Positions 1-8,663 of a DNA stretch of 64,000 bases are shown piece by piece. The DNA is taken from positions 186,001 to 250,000 of the forward strand of contig DASZTS010000024.1 of assembly GCA_035547915.1 (NCBI GenBank). The letters run 5' to 3'. The translations under genes and the position numbers were made by a program. Below the pieces are notes generated by a model that saw only the letters and a list, made by a program, of their open reading frames with translations, made no database searches and was not told the DNA's origin. This DNA is from DASSFG01 sp035547915 (GTDB lineage: Bacteria > Planctomycetota > Planctomycetia > Pirellulales > JAICIG01). Within the stretch, counting starts at the first letter, position 1, and each line of letters starts with the position of its first letter.

Positions 1-17
1 TCCGTCACCATGCCGGG

Positions 18-869
18 CTACCTCACTAGGCCGACGATCGCCGCGCCGCAGCCACCGGCCACCAGCAGCAGAAACGCCATCGGCACGAGCGGGTGGACGT
101 TGTTCATCAGGCGGAACAGGTTGCAAAAGAATCCCACCGCGTACTGCAACGGGTTGGACGGGCTCTTGGAATACTCCATGGCCGCCTTGACGACATAGAA
201 CACTCCCGTGTTGGCTGCTTCGATGGCTTGCCCCAACCAGCCGGCATTCGCGGGTACGATCAGGTAATTGCACTTCAATAGCACCCGCTGCTGGTCGTTC
301 GGATTGTATTCCCCTTCGACCCAATGCAGCTCGCGGTGAAAATCCAACAGCCCGAAGTCGTACGTCACGAACGCCTTTTCCACGCCGCTATCGCCGAACA
401 CGACTTTGTAGGTGGCATCGGATCGCACGTAAATCAACGCTCGCACGACCGAGCCGAACGACAAGAACCGCATGTTGCCGTCGTAATGCTTGCTGAATAG
501 GCCTTGGTCGCCGCCAAAATCCTTGTTGTAGTGCGAGATATACAACTCGTCCGTGTGCTTCATCGGAATCAGCACGTTGCTCGGCGAGAACTGCCGCATG
601 ATCTGCGAATGGATAGTCTCGCTGTCGCGCAGTCGATCGATCTTCTGCACAATGTCGTCGGGCAGGGTACTGATGTAGACATGCTTCGAGGGGCGCTTGC
701 GCAAATCGTCGCTGAACCGCACCGCTACCCAGATGGCCAACTCGTCGATGGTGCCACGCGCCGCGGGGTCGTCGAACAACCCGACGCTGGCCCGAAAATG
801 TTTGCTCGAGATCTTCTTTTCGTCCGTCGCGCGGCTTGTGTCCGAGACCGCATCTAATTCAACGCTCAT
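18..869 (-). CDS. Unknown protein, possible 2OG/Fe(II)-oxygenase-like, C-terminal membrane anchor
   Basis: A 283-residue protein that I do not recognise as a named family. Residues 125-205 show an H128-x-D130 pair in the context KHYDGNMRF, further histidines at 178 and 182, and R195 in a hydrophobic strand. This spacing recalls the HxD...H...R pattern of 2-oxoglutarate/Fe(II) oxygenases, but that reading is only an inference. The last 25 residues form one hydrophobic helix (PMAFLLLVAGGCGAAIVGL), so the protein is probably tail-anchored. Its ATG overlaps the stop of the upstream methyltransferase gene, so the two are co-transcribed. The pair is divergent from the betaine-lipid operon, which makes a lipid-modifying role plausible. 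The reading frame is complete, with its stop at 18-20. Confidence 0.6.
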   Translation of the reverse strand: MSVELDAVSDTSRATDEKKISSKHFRASVGLFDDPAARGTIDELAIWVAVRFSDDLRKRPSKHVYISTLPDDIVQKIDRLRDSETIHSQIMRQFSPSNVLIPMKHTDELYISHYNKDFGGDQGLFSKHYDGNMRFLSFGSVVRALIYVRSDATYKVVFGDSGVEKAFVTYDFGLLDFHRELHWVEGEYNPNDQQRVLLKCNYLIVPANAGWLGQAIEAANTGVFYVVKAAMEYSKSPSNPLQYAVGFFCNLFRLMNNVHPLVPMAFLLLVAGGCGAAIVGLVR

Positions 870-1699
870 CCGATCTTCTCCGGTCGATGGTCAGTCGCCG
901 CTCCGAGCTGGGGATCGGAATAGCAACGATAGATACCGTATGTGTAGGCGAGGAGGCTCGCCGCGATGCTCGCGCCCAACAGGCCGTTCGTCCGCGACGA
1001 GACCCAAGAACCGAATCCAGCGGTCGCCGCCGCACATCCCACGAGAGCGAAACCATCCTGCTTGCCGCGGCCGTTACGTCCTTTGCGGGCCTGATTTCGC
1101 TCCGCCGGCCGGCGGCCCAGCCGCAGCGGCACGACATAAAGCTCCATTAGCAATAGTCCGACGTTGAGCGCCACGTGCACACAGGCCAGCGGCCACCACT
1201 GCCGTCGAAAATCTCCATTGAGTAGCATTCCGCCGAAGGCCGCGACATTGCCGACGAGCATCGGGTGCGCGATCCACGAGTAGGGAAATCGCGTGACTTT
1301 TTGAAACGGCAGATCGGCCAATTCATAGCCGTAGTACGTTCGATCCGCCCCCAATTCCCGCGCCGCCACTGCATTTAGGAAGAACCCGACGGCAATGACG
1401 CAGATCGACACCACATCGACGTGTCCCGAAAAATAGGCCCAGCCGCACAGGCCGAGCGAGACGGACTTCATTAATATGGCGTCGCGCTTAAAGACCTCGA
1501 TCGCTACGGCACCGAAGCGGTACGCTAGCCCGTAGAGATAGTAATGCCAGAAGCCGAGTGCGTAGACGGCGATCACCAGATCTCGGCTCGCAGAAGTCAG
1601 TCCCGCGATCGCGGCGACGAAGACGACGCAAAACAGACTCGACGCATTGAATCGCGCCGACGTGAGAACCCGGTCGACGCCTGCCGTTGCGAGCACCAC
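866..1699 (-). CDS. PEMT-like integral membrane phospholipid N-methyltransferase
   Basis: A 277-residue multi-pass membrane protein. Residues around 118-185 read YYGYELADLPFQKVTRFPY, then a HPM motif followed by VGN. This matches the layout of eukaryotic-type phosphatidylethanolamine N-methyltransferases, where a YFG...FPF...NPMYWG segment is followed by two helices and an acidic pocket; here the equivalent acidic residue is in the LLLMELYVVP helix. The family transfers methyl groups from S-adenosylmethionine to lipid amine headgroups in the membrane. The start is GTG at 1697-1699; no better in-frame start is visible. It is divergent from plcP-btaA-btaB, which suggests work on amine- or betaine-headgroup lipids. 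The substrate cannot be read from the sequence. Confidence 0.62.
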   Translation of the reverse strand: MVLATAGVDRVLTSARFNASSLFCVVFVAAIAGLTSASRDLVIAVYALGFWHYYLYGLAYRFGAVAIEVFKRDAILMKSVSLGLCGWAYFSGHVDVVSICVIAVGFFLNAVAARELGADRTYYGYELADLPFQKVTRFPYSWIAHPMLVGNVAAFGGMLLNGDFRRQWWPLACVHVALNVGLLLMELYVVPLRLGRRPAERNQARKGRNGRGKQDGFALVGCAAATAGFGSWVSSRTNGLLGASIAASLLAYTYGIYRCYSDPQLGAATDHRPEKIG

Positions 1700-1966
1700 G
1701 TGCCAAAGCCATGAGTACGGATGCGGTCTTTATTCACCCGCATAGTGTCGGTGGACACACAATCTTGTCAAGCGCGAAAAGTACAACCGCGCTATTCTTA
1801 ATGAACTCGACATAGATTCTTCATCAATTGCCATTAATACAGATACCACTGGTCGACTCTGGCATTCACGAGAAAATAACGAACGGCTCATCCACGACAC
1901 ACAGCTCTCGGTAATACTTCGCCCGTAGCCGGTTTCGCTCGACAGGATGCTCGAGAGGATGCAGGG

Positions 1967-2704
1967 ATGCTGCGATTCGAGACGGTGGTGGTGAGCGATA
2001 TACATTTGGGTGCCCGTAACTCGCGAACCGATGATTTCTTGCGGTTCCTCGACGAGTTGGAAGTCGATCGGCTGGTCATTGCCGGCGATCTGTTCGAAAG
2101 CCCGGTGCTGCGTGGTCTTCGCAGCCACCATGTGCGCGTGCTCGAAGTGCTCCGGCAATTCGCCCGAGGCAGTGAGCTGATCTGGCTCCGCGGAAACCAC
2201 GATCCAGACGACGCTTGGTGTCGCGATGTTCTCGATCTGACGATCCAAGATGAGCTGATCGTGAGTGCCGGTGGACGAAACTACCTGGTCTGTCACGGCC
2301 ATCTTTGGGACCGCACGCTGTCGCTGCCCAAGTTGGTGGTCGATGCCGCCGACGGTGTCTATCGCGCCGCGCAGTGGGTCGATTCGTCGCATCGTCTGGC
2401 TCGACAACTCAAGCGCAATACGAAGATCTTTTGTCGCGCCGTGGCCGAATTGCGGCGGGAGGCCGTCGCAGCGGCCCGAGGGCGGAATCTGAACGGCGTG
2501 ATCGTGGGTCACTCGCATGTGGCGGGTGATGAATGGGTCGATGATCAACATTTCTTGAATTGTGGGTGCTGGACCGAGCGGCCCACCGGTTACGTGGGCA
2601 TTCGTGCCGCGTCCGTGCGCCAGTTCGCCTGGCGGGCCCCCATGCGCGTTGCCCTGGCCGCGACGCGGATGCCTTTGCTCGTGGCCAGCCGAGAAGGAAA
2701 TTAA
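1967..2704 (+). CDS. plcP: Calcineurin-like metallophosphoesterase, PlcP-type phospholipase C candidate
   Basis: A 245-residue protein with all the metal-site blocks of calcineurin-like phosphoesterases: SDIHLG near the N-terminus, AGDLFE, LRGNHD and GHSHVAGD. Databases tend to call this group UDP-2,3-diacylglucosamine hydrolase (LpxH-like). The context here favours PlcP, the phospholipase C that removes phosphate headgroups from glycerophospholipids and releases diacylglycerol during phosphate starvation in rhizobia and marine bacteria. It lies 6 bases upstream of btaA, whose substrate is that diacylglycerol. The ATG is preceded by a GAGAGGA ribosome site. The metallophosphoesterase assignment is secure; the PlcP assignment is inferred from context. 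An LpxH role is the main alternative. Confidence 0.8.
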   Translation: MLRFETVVVSDIHLGARNSRTDDFLRFLDELEVDRLVIAGDLFESPVLRGLRSHHVRVLEVLRQFARGSELIWLRGNHDPDDAWCRDVLDLTIQDELIVSAGGRNYLVCHGHLWDRTLSLPKLVVDAADGVYRAAQWVDSSHRLARQLKRNTKIFCRAVAELRREAVAAARGRNLNGVIVGHSHVAGDEWVDDQHFLNCGCWTERPTGYVGIRAASVRQFAWRAPMRVALAATRMPLLVASREGN

Positions 2705-2710
2705 GTCGTC

Positions 2711-3907
2711 ATGGCGATTGCGGAATCGTTGAGTCGTCGTTGTTTCGGTTACGTTCACGGCAACAATCTGGTCTACAACACCTGTTGGGAGGATCCGCGT
2801 CTCGATCGCGAGGCGCTTGCGTTGGGCCCCAACGATCGGCTGATGATGATTACGTCGGCCGGCTGTAACGCACTCGACTACCTGTTGGCCGGTGCCGGGC
2901 AGGTGCATTGCGTCGATCTCAACCCGCGGCAGAACGCCTTGCTCGAACTGAAGGTCGCGGGTATTCGCCGCTTGGAGTTCGAAGACTTCTTTTGCATGTT
3001 CGGCCAGGGGAACTGGGAGCCGGCAGCGGCCGCCTACCGTGACGTGTTGCGAAGCGAGCTCAGTCCGACAAGCCGCCGATACTGGGACCGCCACATCGAA
3101 TTCTTCAACGGCCAGGGCCGGCGACGCAGCTTTTACTTTCGCGGCACGAGCGGCTACTTCGCCTGGTTGATGAACGTCTACATCGACCGCGTGTCGAAAT
3201 TGCGACCGTGCGTCGAGGCGATGCTGGCGGCGGACGGCGTTCGCGAGCAGCAAGCGATCTATGCCAGCTTGAAGCCGCGTCTCTGGCGAGGCTTCGTCCG
3301 CTGGCTGATCCGCCGCGATTCGACACTGGCCCTGTTGGGCGTACCCCGATTGCAACGGCAGCAGCTCGAGCGCGATCACCAGGGAGGAATCGCCCATTTC
3401 GTAGAGAATTGTGTCGAGTCGGTCTTCACACAGATTCCGATGGCCGATAATTATTTTTGGCGCGTTTATCTCACGGGCAGCTACAGCCCGACGTGCTGCC
3501 CAGAATATCTGAAGCCCGACAACTTCCAGCGGCTGCGTGCCGGGCTGGTCGACCGGCTGAGCGTTCACACGGCGTCGGTGCGTGATTTCCTGGAACAGCA
3601 TTCCGAGCCGCTCACGAGGTTCGTGTTGCTCGACCACATGGACTGGTTCGGGCATCACGATCAGCCGCTGCTGGCGCGCCAATGGCAAGCCTTGCTCGGG
3701 CGCGCGGCGCCCGGCGCGCGAGTGTTGTGGCGGAGCGGCGGCACGCGCTGCGATCACGTCGATCGCCTGCCGATCGAATGGCGCGGCCGATCGCGGCCAC
3801 TGGGCGAATTGCTCCATTATCATCGAGACTGGGCCGGGCGTCTCCACGCCCGCGACCGTGTCCACACGTACGGCAGTTTCTATATTGCCGATTTGCAGAA
3901 CAACTAG
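2711..3907 (+). CDS. btaA: BtaA, S-adenosylmethionine:diacylglycerol 3-amino-3-carboxypropyltransferase (DUF3419)
   Basis: A 398-residue DUF3419 protein, which is the normal length. The N-terminal part carries the diagnostic NTCWEDPRLD and a SAM-binding region with ITSAGCNALDYLL and HCVDLNPRQNALLELK. The C-terminal part has FVLLDHMDW, also typical. BtaA moves the 3-amino-3-carboxypropyl group of S-adenosylmethionine onto diacylglycerol to give diacylglycerylhomoserine, the first committed step of betaine lipid (DGTS) synthesis. It is the middle gene of a tight operon, 6 bases after the metallophosphoesterase and 21 bases before btaB. No phosphate-starvation operator was recognised in the upstream region. 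Confidence 0.9.
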   Translation: MAIAESLSRRCFGYVHGNNLVYNTCWEDPRLDREALALGPNDRLMMITSAGCNALDYLLAGAGQVHCVDLNPRQNALLELKVAGIRRLEFEDFFCMFGQGNWEPAAAAYRDVLRSELSPTSRRYWDRHIEFFNGQGRRRSFYFRGTSGYFAWLMNVYIDRVSKLRPCVEAMLAADGVREQQAIYASLKPRLWRGFVRWLIRRDSTLALLGVPRLQRQQLERDHQGGIAHFVENCVESVFTQIPMADNYFWRVYLTGSYSPTCCPEYLKPDNFQRLRAGLVDRLSVHTASVRDFLEQHSEPLTRFVLLDHMDWFGHHDQPLLARQWQALLGRAAPGARVLWRSGGTRCDHVDRLPIEWRGRSRPLGELLHYHRDWAGRLHARDRVHTYGSFYIADLQNN

Positions 3908-3928
3908 CTCTTCGCTACGGACTGCTCC

Positions 3929-4681
3929 ATGTCGCTGGCCGCCGACCTGCGGACCCTGTATCACCTGACGCTCGCGCCCATCCGCGGGACTTCGCACGCC
4001 GAACGCCTGGAGAGTTTTTACGCTCCCCAGGCCGCCGCCTACGATCGTTTCCGCGAACGGCTGCTACACGGCCGGCAAGAATTGTTCGGCGCCGTCCCGT
4101 TCGTCAGCGGCTCCCGCTGGGTAGATCTCGGGGGCGGCACGGCGGCCAATCTGCTCTATCTGGGCGATCGACTGGCCGAGCTCGAGCGCGTGTTCGTCGT
4201 CGATCTGTCGGCATCGTTGCTGGCGGTGGCGAAAGGGCGCGTGGCCGAGCGAGGCTGGTCGAACGTCGAATTGGTCTGCGCCGACGCCAGCCGGTTCGAA
4301 GCACCGTCGGGTCAGGTCGACGTCGTGAGCTGCTCTTACTCGCTCACGATGATGCCCGACTGGTTCGCCGTGATGGATCGGGCGTGGGAGCTTTTGAAAC
4401 CGGGCGGCATTATCGCCGTCGTCGATTTCTTCGTTTCCCGCAAGTACGCGGCGGACAACACCGCGCAACACGGTTGGTGGTCGCGCCACTTTTGGCCGGC
4501 CTGGTTCGGGCGCGACAACGTCTACCTCAGCCCCGACCATATCCCCTACCTGCAACGGCGCTTCACCACGTTGTCTCTCGTCCAGCAACACGCGCCAGTG
4601 CCCTATCTGCCCGGTTTGCGAGTCCCCTACTATCGCTTCCTGGGACGCAAGCCGACCGAAGGTGCACCGCCGGCAGCCTGA
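3929..4681 (+). CDS. btaB: BtaB-like SAM-dependent methyltransferase, homoserine-lipid N-trimethylation
   Basis: A 250-residue class I methyltransferase. Motif I is VDLGGGTAAN near residue 66, followed by the acidic VVDLSASLL strand, CADASRF (motif II/III region) and LLKPGGIIAVVDFF. The C-terminal segment SPDHIPYLQRRF is typical of BtaB. BtaB adds three methyl groups to the amine of diacylglycerylhomoserine to give the betaine lipid DGTS. The position directly after btaA supports this over an unrelated methyltransferase. The gene is the last of the plcP-btaA-btaB operon and converges on a weak minus-strand ORF. No internal defects are visible. Confidence 0.85.
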   Translation: MSLAADLRTLYHLTLAPIRGTSHAERLESFYAPQAAAYDRFRERLLHGRQELFGAVPFVSGSRWVDLGGGTAANLLYLGDRLAELERVFVVDLSASLLAVAKGRVAERGWSNVELVCADASRFEAPSGQVDVVSCSYSLTMMPDWFAVMDRAWELLKPGGIIAVVDFFVSRKYAADNTAQHGWWSRHFWPAWFGRDNVYLSPDHIPYLQRRFTTLSLVQQHAPVPYLPGLRVPYYRFLGRKPTEGAPPAA

Positions 4682-4701
4682 ACGGCAAAGAAGCCACTCG
4701 C

Positions 4702-4998
4702 CTATACTGCGAGGTTTGACGCTTCGTTGGAGCGGAGACGGCCTACGCGCTCTCGGATTTGCGAAGGGGCAGCGGCGAGGTTGTCGGCTTCTCGCGGATC
4801 GACGACGCCCGCGAAGGTGACGAAATGGACCAGATTGCCGTCGAGCACGAACGTCGGTATCCCGTATTGGAAAAAGCACATCGGGTTCTTTCCACCGGTC
4901 AGAGGCGACGCCGGGTGGATACGTGCCGCCACCGCATATAGTGCTCGCAGCGACGACTGTTCGTCTACCGTCAATTCGCCGACGGAGCGCAGCGCCAT
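4702..4998 (-). CDS. Small hypothetical protein, 98 residues
   Basis: A short minus-strand frame starting MALRSVGELTVDEQ and containing CFFQYGIPTFVLDGNLVHFVTFAGVV. It has a mixed composition and no recognisable family. An upstream extension of the frame runs into the palindromic repeat at 5003-5171, so I start at the internal ATG. It converges with btaB. It could be a real small planctomycete protein or a fragment left beside the repeat element. Confidence is low because no ribosome site or homology can be cited. Confidence 0.35.
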   Translation of the reverse strand: MALRSVGELTVDEQSSLRALYAVAARIHPASPLTGGKNPMCFFQYGIPTFVLDGNLVHFVTFAGVVDPREADNLAAAPSQIRERVGRLRSNEASNLAV

Positions 4999-5002
4999 AA
5001 TC

Positions 5003-5171
5003 GCATCACTCCCTCGCCCTCCGGGAGAGGGTCGGGGTGAGCGCAGTTCGCCCTGCTCGGTGTTGTCGACTCTCTTCATCCGCATGGCGGGCACCGTCGC
5101 TCAGCGGCGGTGACCCCGTTTGTGTTAGACGCCATTATCCTAGCCCCTCTCTCGGTGAGAGAGGGCACTAC
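5003..5171. repeat. REP-like paired palindromic element, copy A
   Basis: Two opposed GC-rich palindromes, 5011-5043 (CCTCGCCCTCCGGGAGAGGG then TCGGGGTGAG) and about 5134-5166 (CCCCTCTCTCGGTGAGAGAG), are separated by about 90 bases. The 3' flank of the left palindrome (GCCCTGCTCGGTGTTGTCGA) is closely matched in copy B. The element sits between a minus-strand small ORF and the 3' end of the RND pump gene. Confidence 0.65.
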
Positions 5172-5210
5172 CACCGCCTTCAGACACACTGGCGCTCGGG
5201 TACCGCCACG

Positions 5211-8200
5211 TCAACCGGTCGAGGCGGACGCCTTGTGCGCTGTCGACGTTTCGTTCGATGGCGTGTGCTGCGGCGCCGCGTTGTGTGGCAACGTCGCCGG
5301 GGGATGCCCGGAACCGAACAGATCGGAAACCGCTTGCAAAACGTCATAGAACACGGGCGTCAGAAAGATCCCGCAGATCGTCACGCCCAGCATGCCGCTG
5401 AAGACCGCGGTGCCCAGTTGCTGTCGCATCTCGTGGCCGGCACCCTTGGCGATCACCAACGGAATGACGCCGAGGATGAAGGCGAACGAGGTCATCAAGA
5501 TCGGCCGCAAGCGGAGCTTGGCCGCGTTGATGGCGGCGTCGCGCCGCGACGCGCCATGGTGTTCGCGCTGCTGTTTGGCGAATTCGACGATCAGCACGGC
5601 GTTCTTCGCCGCCAACCCGATCAACACGACGAAACCGACCTGGGCGAAGATGTTGTTGTCCATGCCGCGGAGATTGATGCCCACCAGCGCGAAGAGCACG
5701 CTCAACGGCACGATCAGGATGATCGCCAAGGGCAACGTCCAGCTCTCGTATTCGGCCGCGTGCGTGAGGAAGACGAACAACACGCACAAGGGGAAGATAT
5801 AGACGGCCGTGTTACCGGCCAGGATCTGCTGATACGTCAGGTCGGTCCACTGGTAGTCCATCGTCAGGGGCAGATCTTTCTTGGCGACCTGGTCAACCAT
5901 GTCAATGACCTGTCCCGAACTGGTCTCCGGAGTGGTGATCAGGTTGATTTCGGCGGCGGGGAACATGTTGTAGCGATTGTAGACCGCCGGCCCCCCAATC
6001 TCTTTGACGGTGACCATCGTGCCCAGTGGCACCATCGCGCCGCTGCCGTTCCGCACCTTCAGTTGCGAGATGTCTTCCGGCCGCCGGCGAAACTGGGCAT
6101 CGGACTGGGCGTAGACCATCCAATTGCGCCCGAGGAAAGTAATATCGTTGATGTAGGCCGAGCCGAGGTAGATCTGTAGCGTATCGAAGACGTCGTTGAG
6201 GGCCACGTTCATGTTCTTGACCTTGGTGCGGTCGACGTCGACGTAGAGCTGCGGCGTATTTGCGCGGAAACTCGTGACGGCAGCGCGCACGCCCGGCTGG
6301 CCGCGCGCGGTGTCTATCATATTCAACGTGGTGCCTTCCAGGGCGGGCAGCCCCGCGCTGCCGCGGTCTTGCACTTCGAGCTTGAATCCGCCGGTTGTGC
6401 CCAACCCCTGGATCGGTGGCGCGTTGAAGACGCCCACGAGCGCTTCCTGAATGTCGCGGGTCTCGCGTTGCAAGCTGGCGATGATCCTATCGGCGCTCTG
6501 CGCCGGATCGTTCTCGCGATCGTGGAACGGTTTCAGCACCAGAATCACCGAGGCGACGTTGGCCAAGTTAATGCCGTTGACCATCGAGTAGCCCGGCAAT
6601 CCGACGGTGTGATCGACTCCCGGCGTCTTAAGGGCCAATTCGGTCAATTTTTCGCAGACGGCCGACGTGCGCTCGAGCGAAGACGAGTCGGGCAACTGGG
6701 CGTTGACGAACAGATAGCCCTGGTCCTGCTGGGGTATGAAGCCGATCGGTGTCGTCTTCAACTCCAGCCACGTCAGAGCGATCAAACCCACGTACACGGC
6801 GAGCGATACCACGGCGCCGCGAATGCACCAGGTGACCAGGCGGCCGTAGACGTTCGTCGTCCATTCGAATACCCGGTTGAAGCCGCGGAAGAACCAGCCA
6901 AGCGCCGTATCCAAGAGCCAGGTCAACGGATCGCGCTTGGCCGTCTTGGGCTTGAGCAGAATGGCCGTCAGCGCGGGGCTGAGTGTGAGCGAGTTGAAGG
7001 CCGAGATCAACGTCGAGACGGCGATCGTCAGCGCGAACTGCCGGTAAAACTGCCCCGTGATGCCGGAGATGAAGGCCACGGGGATGAACACCGCGCTGAG
7101 GCCGAACGCCACGGCGATCACGGCGACGGTGACTTCTTCCATCGACTTATACGACGCTTCACGGGGCGAGTAGCCATGCTCGATCCAGCGTTCGACGTTC
7201 TCGACCACCACGATCGCGTCGTCGACCACCACGCCGATGGCCAACACCAGGCCGAACATCGACAGGTTGTTCAGCGAAAAACCCATCAACTGCATGACGG
7301 CGAACGTGCCGACCAGCGAAACGGGCACGGCGAGCAGCGGGATAATGGTCGCCCGCCAACTCTGCAAGAAGACCAGCACCACGATGAAGACGAGCACGAA
7401 CGCCTCGAAGAGCGTGTGCACCACACTCTCCAGGCTCTTGCGAACGAAGTCGGTGGTGTCGTAATAGATGCCGTATTCGACCCCCTCGGGAAACCGTCCT
7501 CTAAGCTGCTCCATTTCGCGGCGTACGCGGTTGGCCACGTCGATGCTATTGGCGCCGGGCAATTGAAACACCAACAGCGAGATGGCGGGCTTGCCGTCAA
7601 GGTTCGAATCGACGTCGTAGTTCTGGGCGCCCAGTTCGGCCCGGCCGACGTCGCGCAGCCTCACGACCGTACCGTCGGCGTTGTTCTTGACGATGATCTG
7701 ATCGAATTCCTCCGGCGCTACCAGTCTTCCCAGCGTGTTAACGGTGTATTGGAAATCCACACCCGCGGCCACCGGAGGCGCCCCGATGCGACCGGCGGCG
7801 ACTTGCACGTTCTGCTCGCGGATCGCCTTCACCACGTCGCTGGCGTCCATGCCGCGCGTGGAGAGCTTGGTTGGATCGAGCCAGAGTCGCATGCTGTAAT
7901 CGCGCGCGCCCGTGATCTTGACATCGCCCACTCCTTTCAGGCGGGCGATGGCATCCTTGATCTGCACGGTCATGTAATTGCTCAGATAGAGCTGGTCGTA
8001 GCGGCGGTCGGGCGAGAACAGGTTGACCACCAGCAGGATGGCCGGCGATTTCTTCTTGGTCGTCACGCCTTGCTGCTTCACGGCCTCGGGCAGGCGTGGC
8101 TCGGCGATGGCCACTCGGTTTTGCACCAGCACCTGGGCGATATCGACGTTGGTGCCCAGTTCGAATGTCACGTCGAGCGTCATGTTGCCGTCGTTGGTGC

Positions 8201-8450
8201 ATTGCGACGACATATAGAGCATCCGCTCGACGCCGTTGACCTGCTGTTCGATCTGCGCCGCCACTGTGTCGGCCACCACCTGCGCGTTCGCGCCCGGATA
8301 GCTCGCCGTGACTTGCACCACCGGCGGTACGACCTCCGGGTACAACGAAGTCGGCAACAGTGCCACGACAGCAATCGTCCCCGCGATCACCGTCACAATC
8401 GACAACACCGCCGCGAAGATCGGTCGGTCGATGAAAAAGCGTGAGAACAT
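5211..8450 (-). CDS. RND-family inner-membrane efflux pump (HAE1 type)
   Basis: A 1,079-residue proton-driven pump of the AcrB/MexB/MexF class, the usual length. It begins MFSRFFIDRPIFAAVLSIV, the standard first helix, and carries the family signature GVVVDDAIVVVENVERW in the helix-4 region. Two porter-domain halves and the second helix bundle (ALVGINLRGMDNNIFAQVGF, GLAAKNAVLIVEFAK) follow in order. It should export hydrophobic toxicants or drugs from the periplasm or inner membrane. The adaptor gene lies immediately upstream on the same strand, and a REP-like element occupies the 213-base gap between them. No TolC-type outer membrane channel gene is present in the window, so the channel must be encoded elsewhere. 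Confidence 0.93.
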   Translation of the reverse strand: MFSRFFIDRPIFAAVLSIVTVIAGTIAVVALLPTSLYPEVVPPVVQVTASYPGANAQVVADTVAAQIEQQVNGVERMLYMSSQCTNDGNMTLDVTFELGTNVDIAQVLVQNRVAIAEPRLPEAVKQQGVTTKKKSPAILLVVNLFSPDRRYDQLYLSNYMTVQIKDAIARLKGVGDVKITGARDYSMRLWLDPTKLSTRGMDASDVVKAIREQNVQVAAGRIGAPPVAAGVDFQYTVNTLGRLVAPEEFDQIIVKNNADGTVVRLRDVGRAELGAQNYDVDSNLDGKPAISLLVFQLPGANSIDVANRVRREMEQLRGRFPEGVEYGIYYDTTDFVRKSLESVVHTLFEAFVLVFIVVLVFLQSWRATIIPLLAVPVSLVGTFAVMQLMGFSLNNLSMFGLVLAIGVVVDDAIVVVENVERWIEHGYSPREASYKSMEEVTVAVIAVAFGLSAVFIPVAFISGITGQFYRQFALTIAVSTLISAFNSLTLSPALTAILLKPKTAKRDPLTWLLDTALGWFFRGFNRVFEWTTNVYGRLVTWCIRGAVVSLAVYVGLIALTWLELKTTPIGFIPQQDQGYLFVNAQLPDSSSLERTSAVCEKLTELALKTPGVDHTVGLPGYSMVNGINLANVASVILVLKPFHDRENDPAQSADRIIASLQRETRDIQEALVGVFNAPPIQGLGTTGGFKLEVQDRGSAGLPALEGTTLNMIDTARGQPGVRAAVTSFRANTPQLYVDVDRTKVKNMNVALNDVFDTLQIYLGSAYINDITFLGRNWMVYAQSDAQFRRRPEDISQLKVRNGSGAMVPLGTMVTVKEIGGPAVYNRYNMFPAAEINLITTPETSSGQVIDMVDQVAKKDLPLTMDYQWTDLTYQQILAGNTAVYIFPLCVLFVFLTHAAEYESWTLPLAIILIVPLSVLFALVGINLRGMDNNIFAQVGFVVLIGLAAKNAVLIVEFAKQQREHHGASRRDAAINAAKLRLRPILMTSFAFILGVIPLVIAKGAGHEMRQQLGTAVFSGMLGVTICGIFLTPVFYDVLQAVSDLFGSGHPPATLPHNAAPQHTPSNETSTAHKASASTG

Positions 8451-8480
8451 AAACGGCTGGGATTAGGGCGGTTTGTCCTG

Positions 8481-8640
8481 TAGCCGCCTCTCCTCCCGGA
8501 GAGGCTGGGCTGAGGGCGGCTTGCCTTGTTCTGTGTTGTTGACTTTCTTCGACGCGTGGCCGGCGGCGGTGGATCGGCGGGATGAACCGTCAGTGGTTCC
8601 CGCCACCCTCGCCCTCTCCCGGAGGGAGAGGGAATCACGC
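8481..8640. repeat. REP-like paired palindromic element, copy B
   Basis: The left palindrome at 8484-8518 (GCCTCTCCTCCCGGAGAGGC then TGGGCTGAGGGCGG) and the right palindrome at 8605-8634 (CCCTCTCCCGGAGGGAGAGG) face each other. The spacer starts TTGCCTTGTTCTGTGTTGTT, matching copy A. It lies inside the efflux operon between the adaptor and pump genes, where it could stabilise or attenuate the transcript. Confidence 0.7.
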
Positions 8641-8663
8641 CAAGCTACCGTTTATGCGCTGCG

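Noticed and set aside
1700..1966. Pho box upstream of the lipid operon
   Set aside because: I looked for tandem CTGTCAT-like words at 11-base spacing and found only a single weak CTTGTCAAG, which is not enough.
1730..3997. Minus-strand open frame of 755 codons
   Set aside because: It is antisense to plcP and btaA, both with clear motifs, and its translation is rich in Q, R and H without domain structure.
6369..8444. Plus-strand open frame of 691 codons
   Set aside because: It lies opposite the RND pump; the Q/H/R-rich product is a codon-bias shadow.
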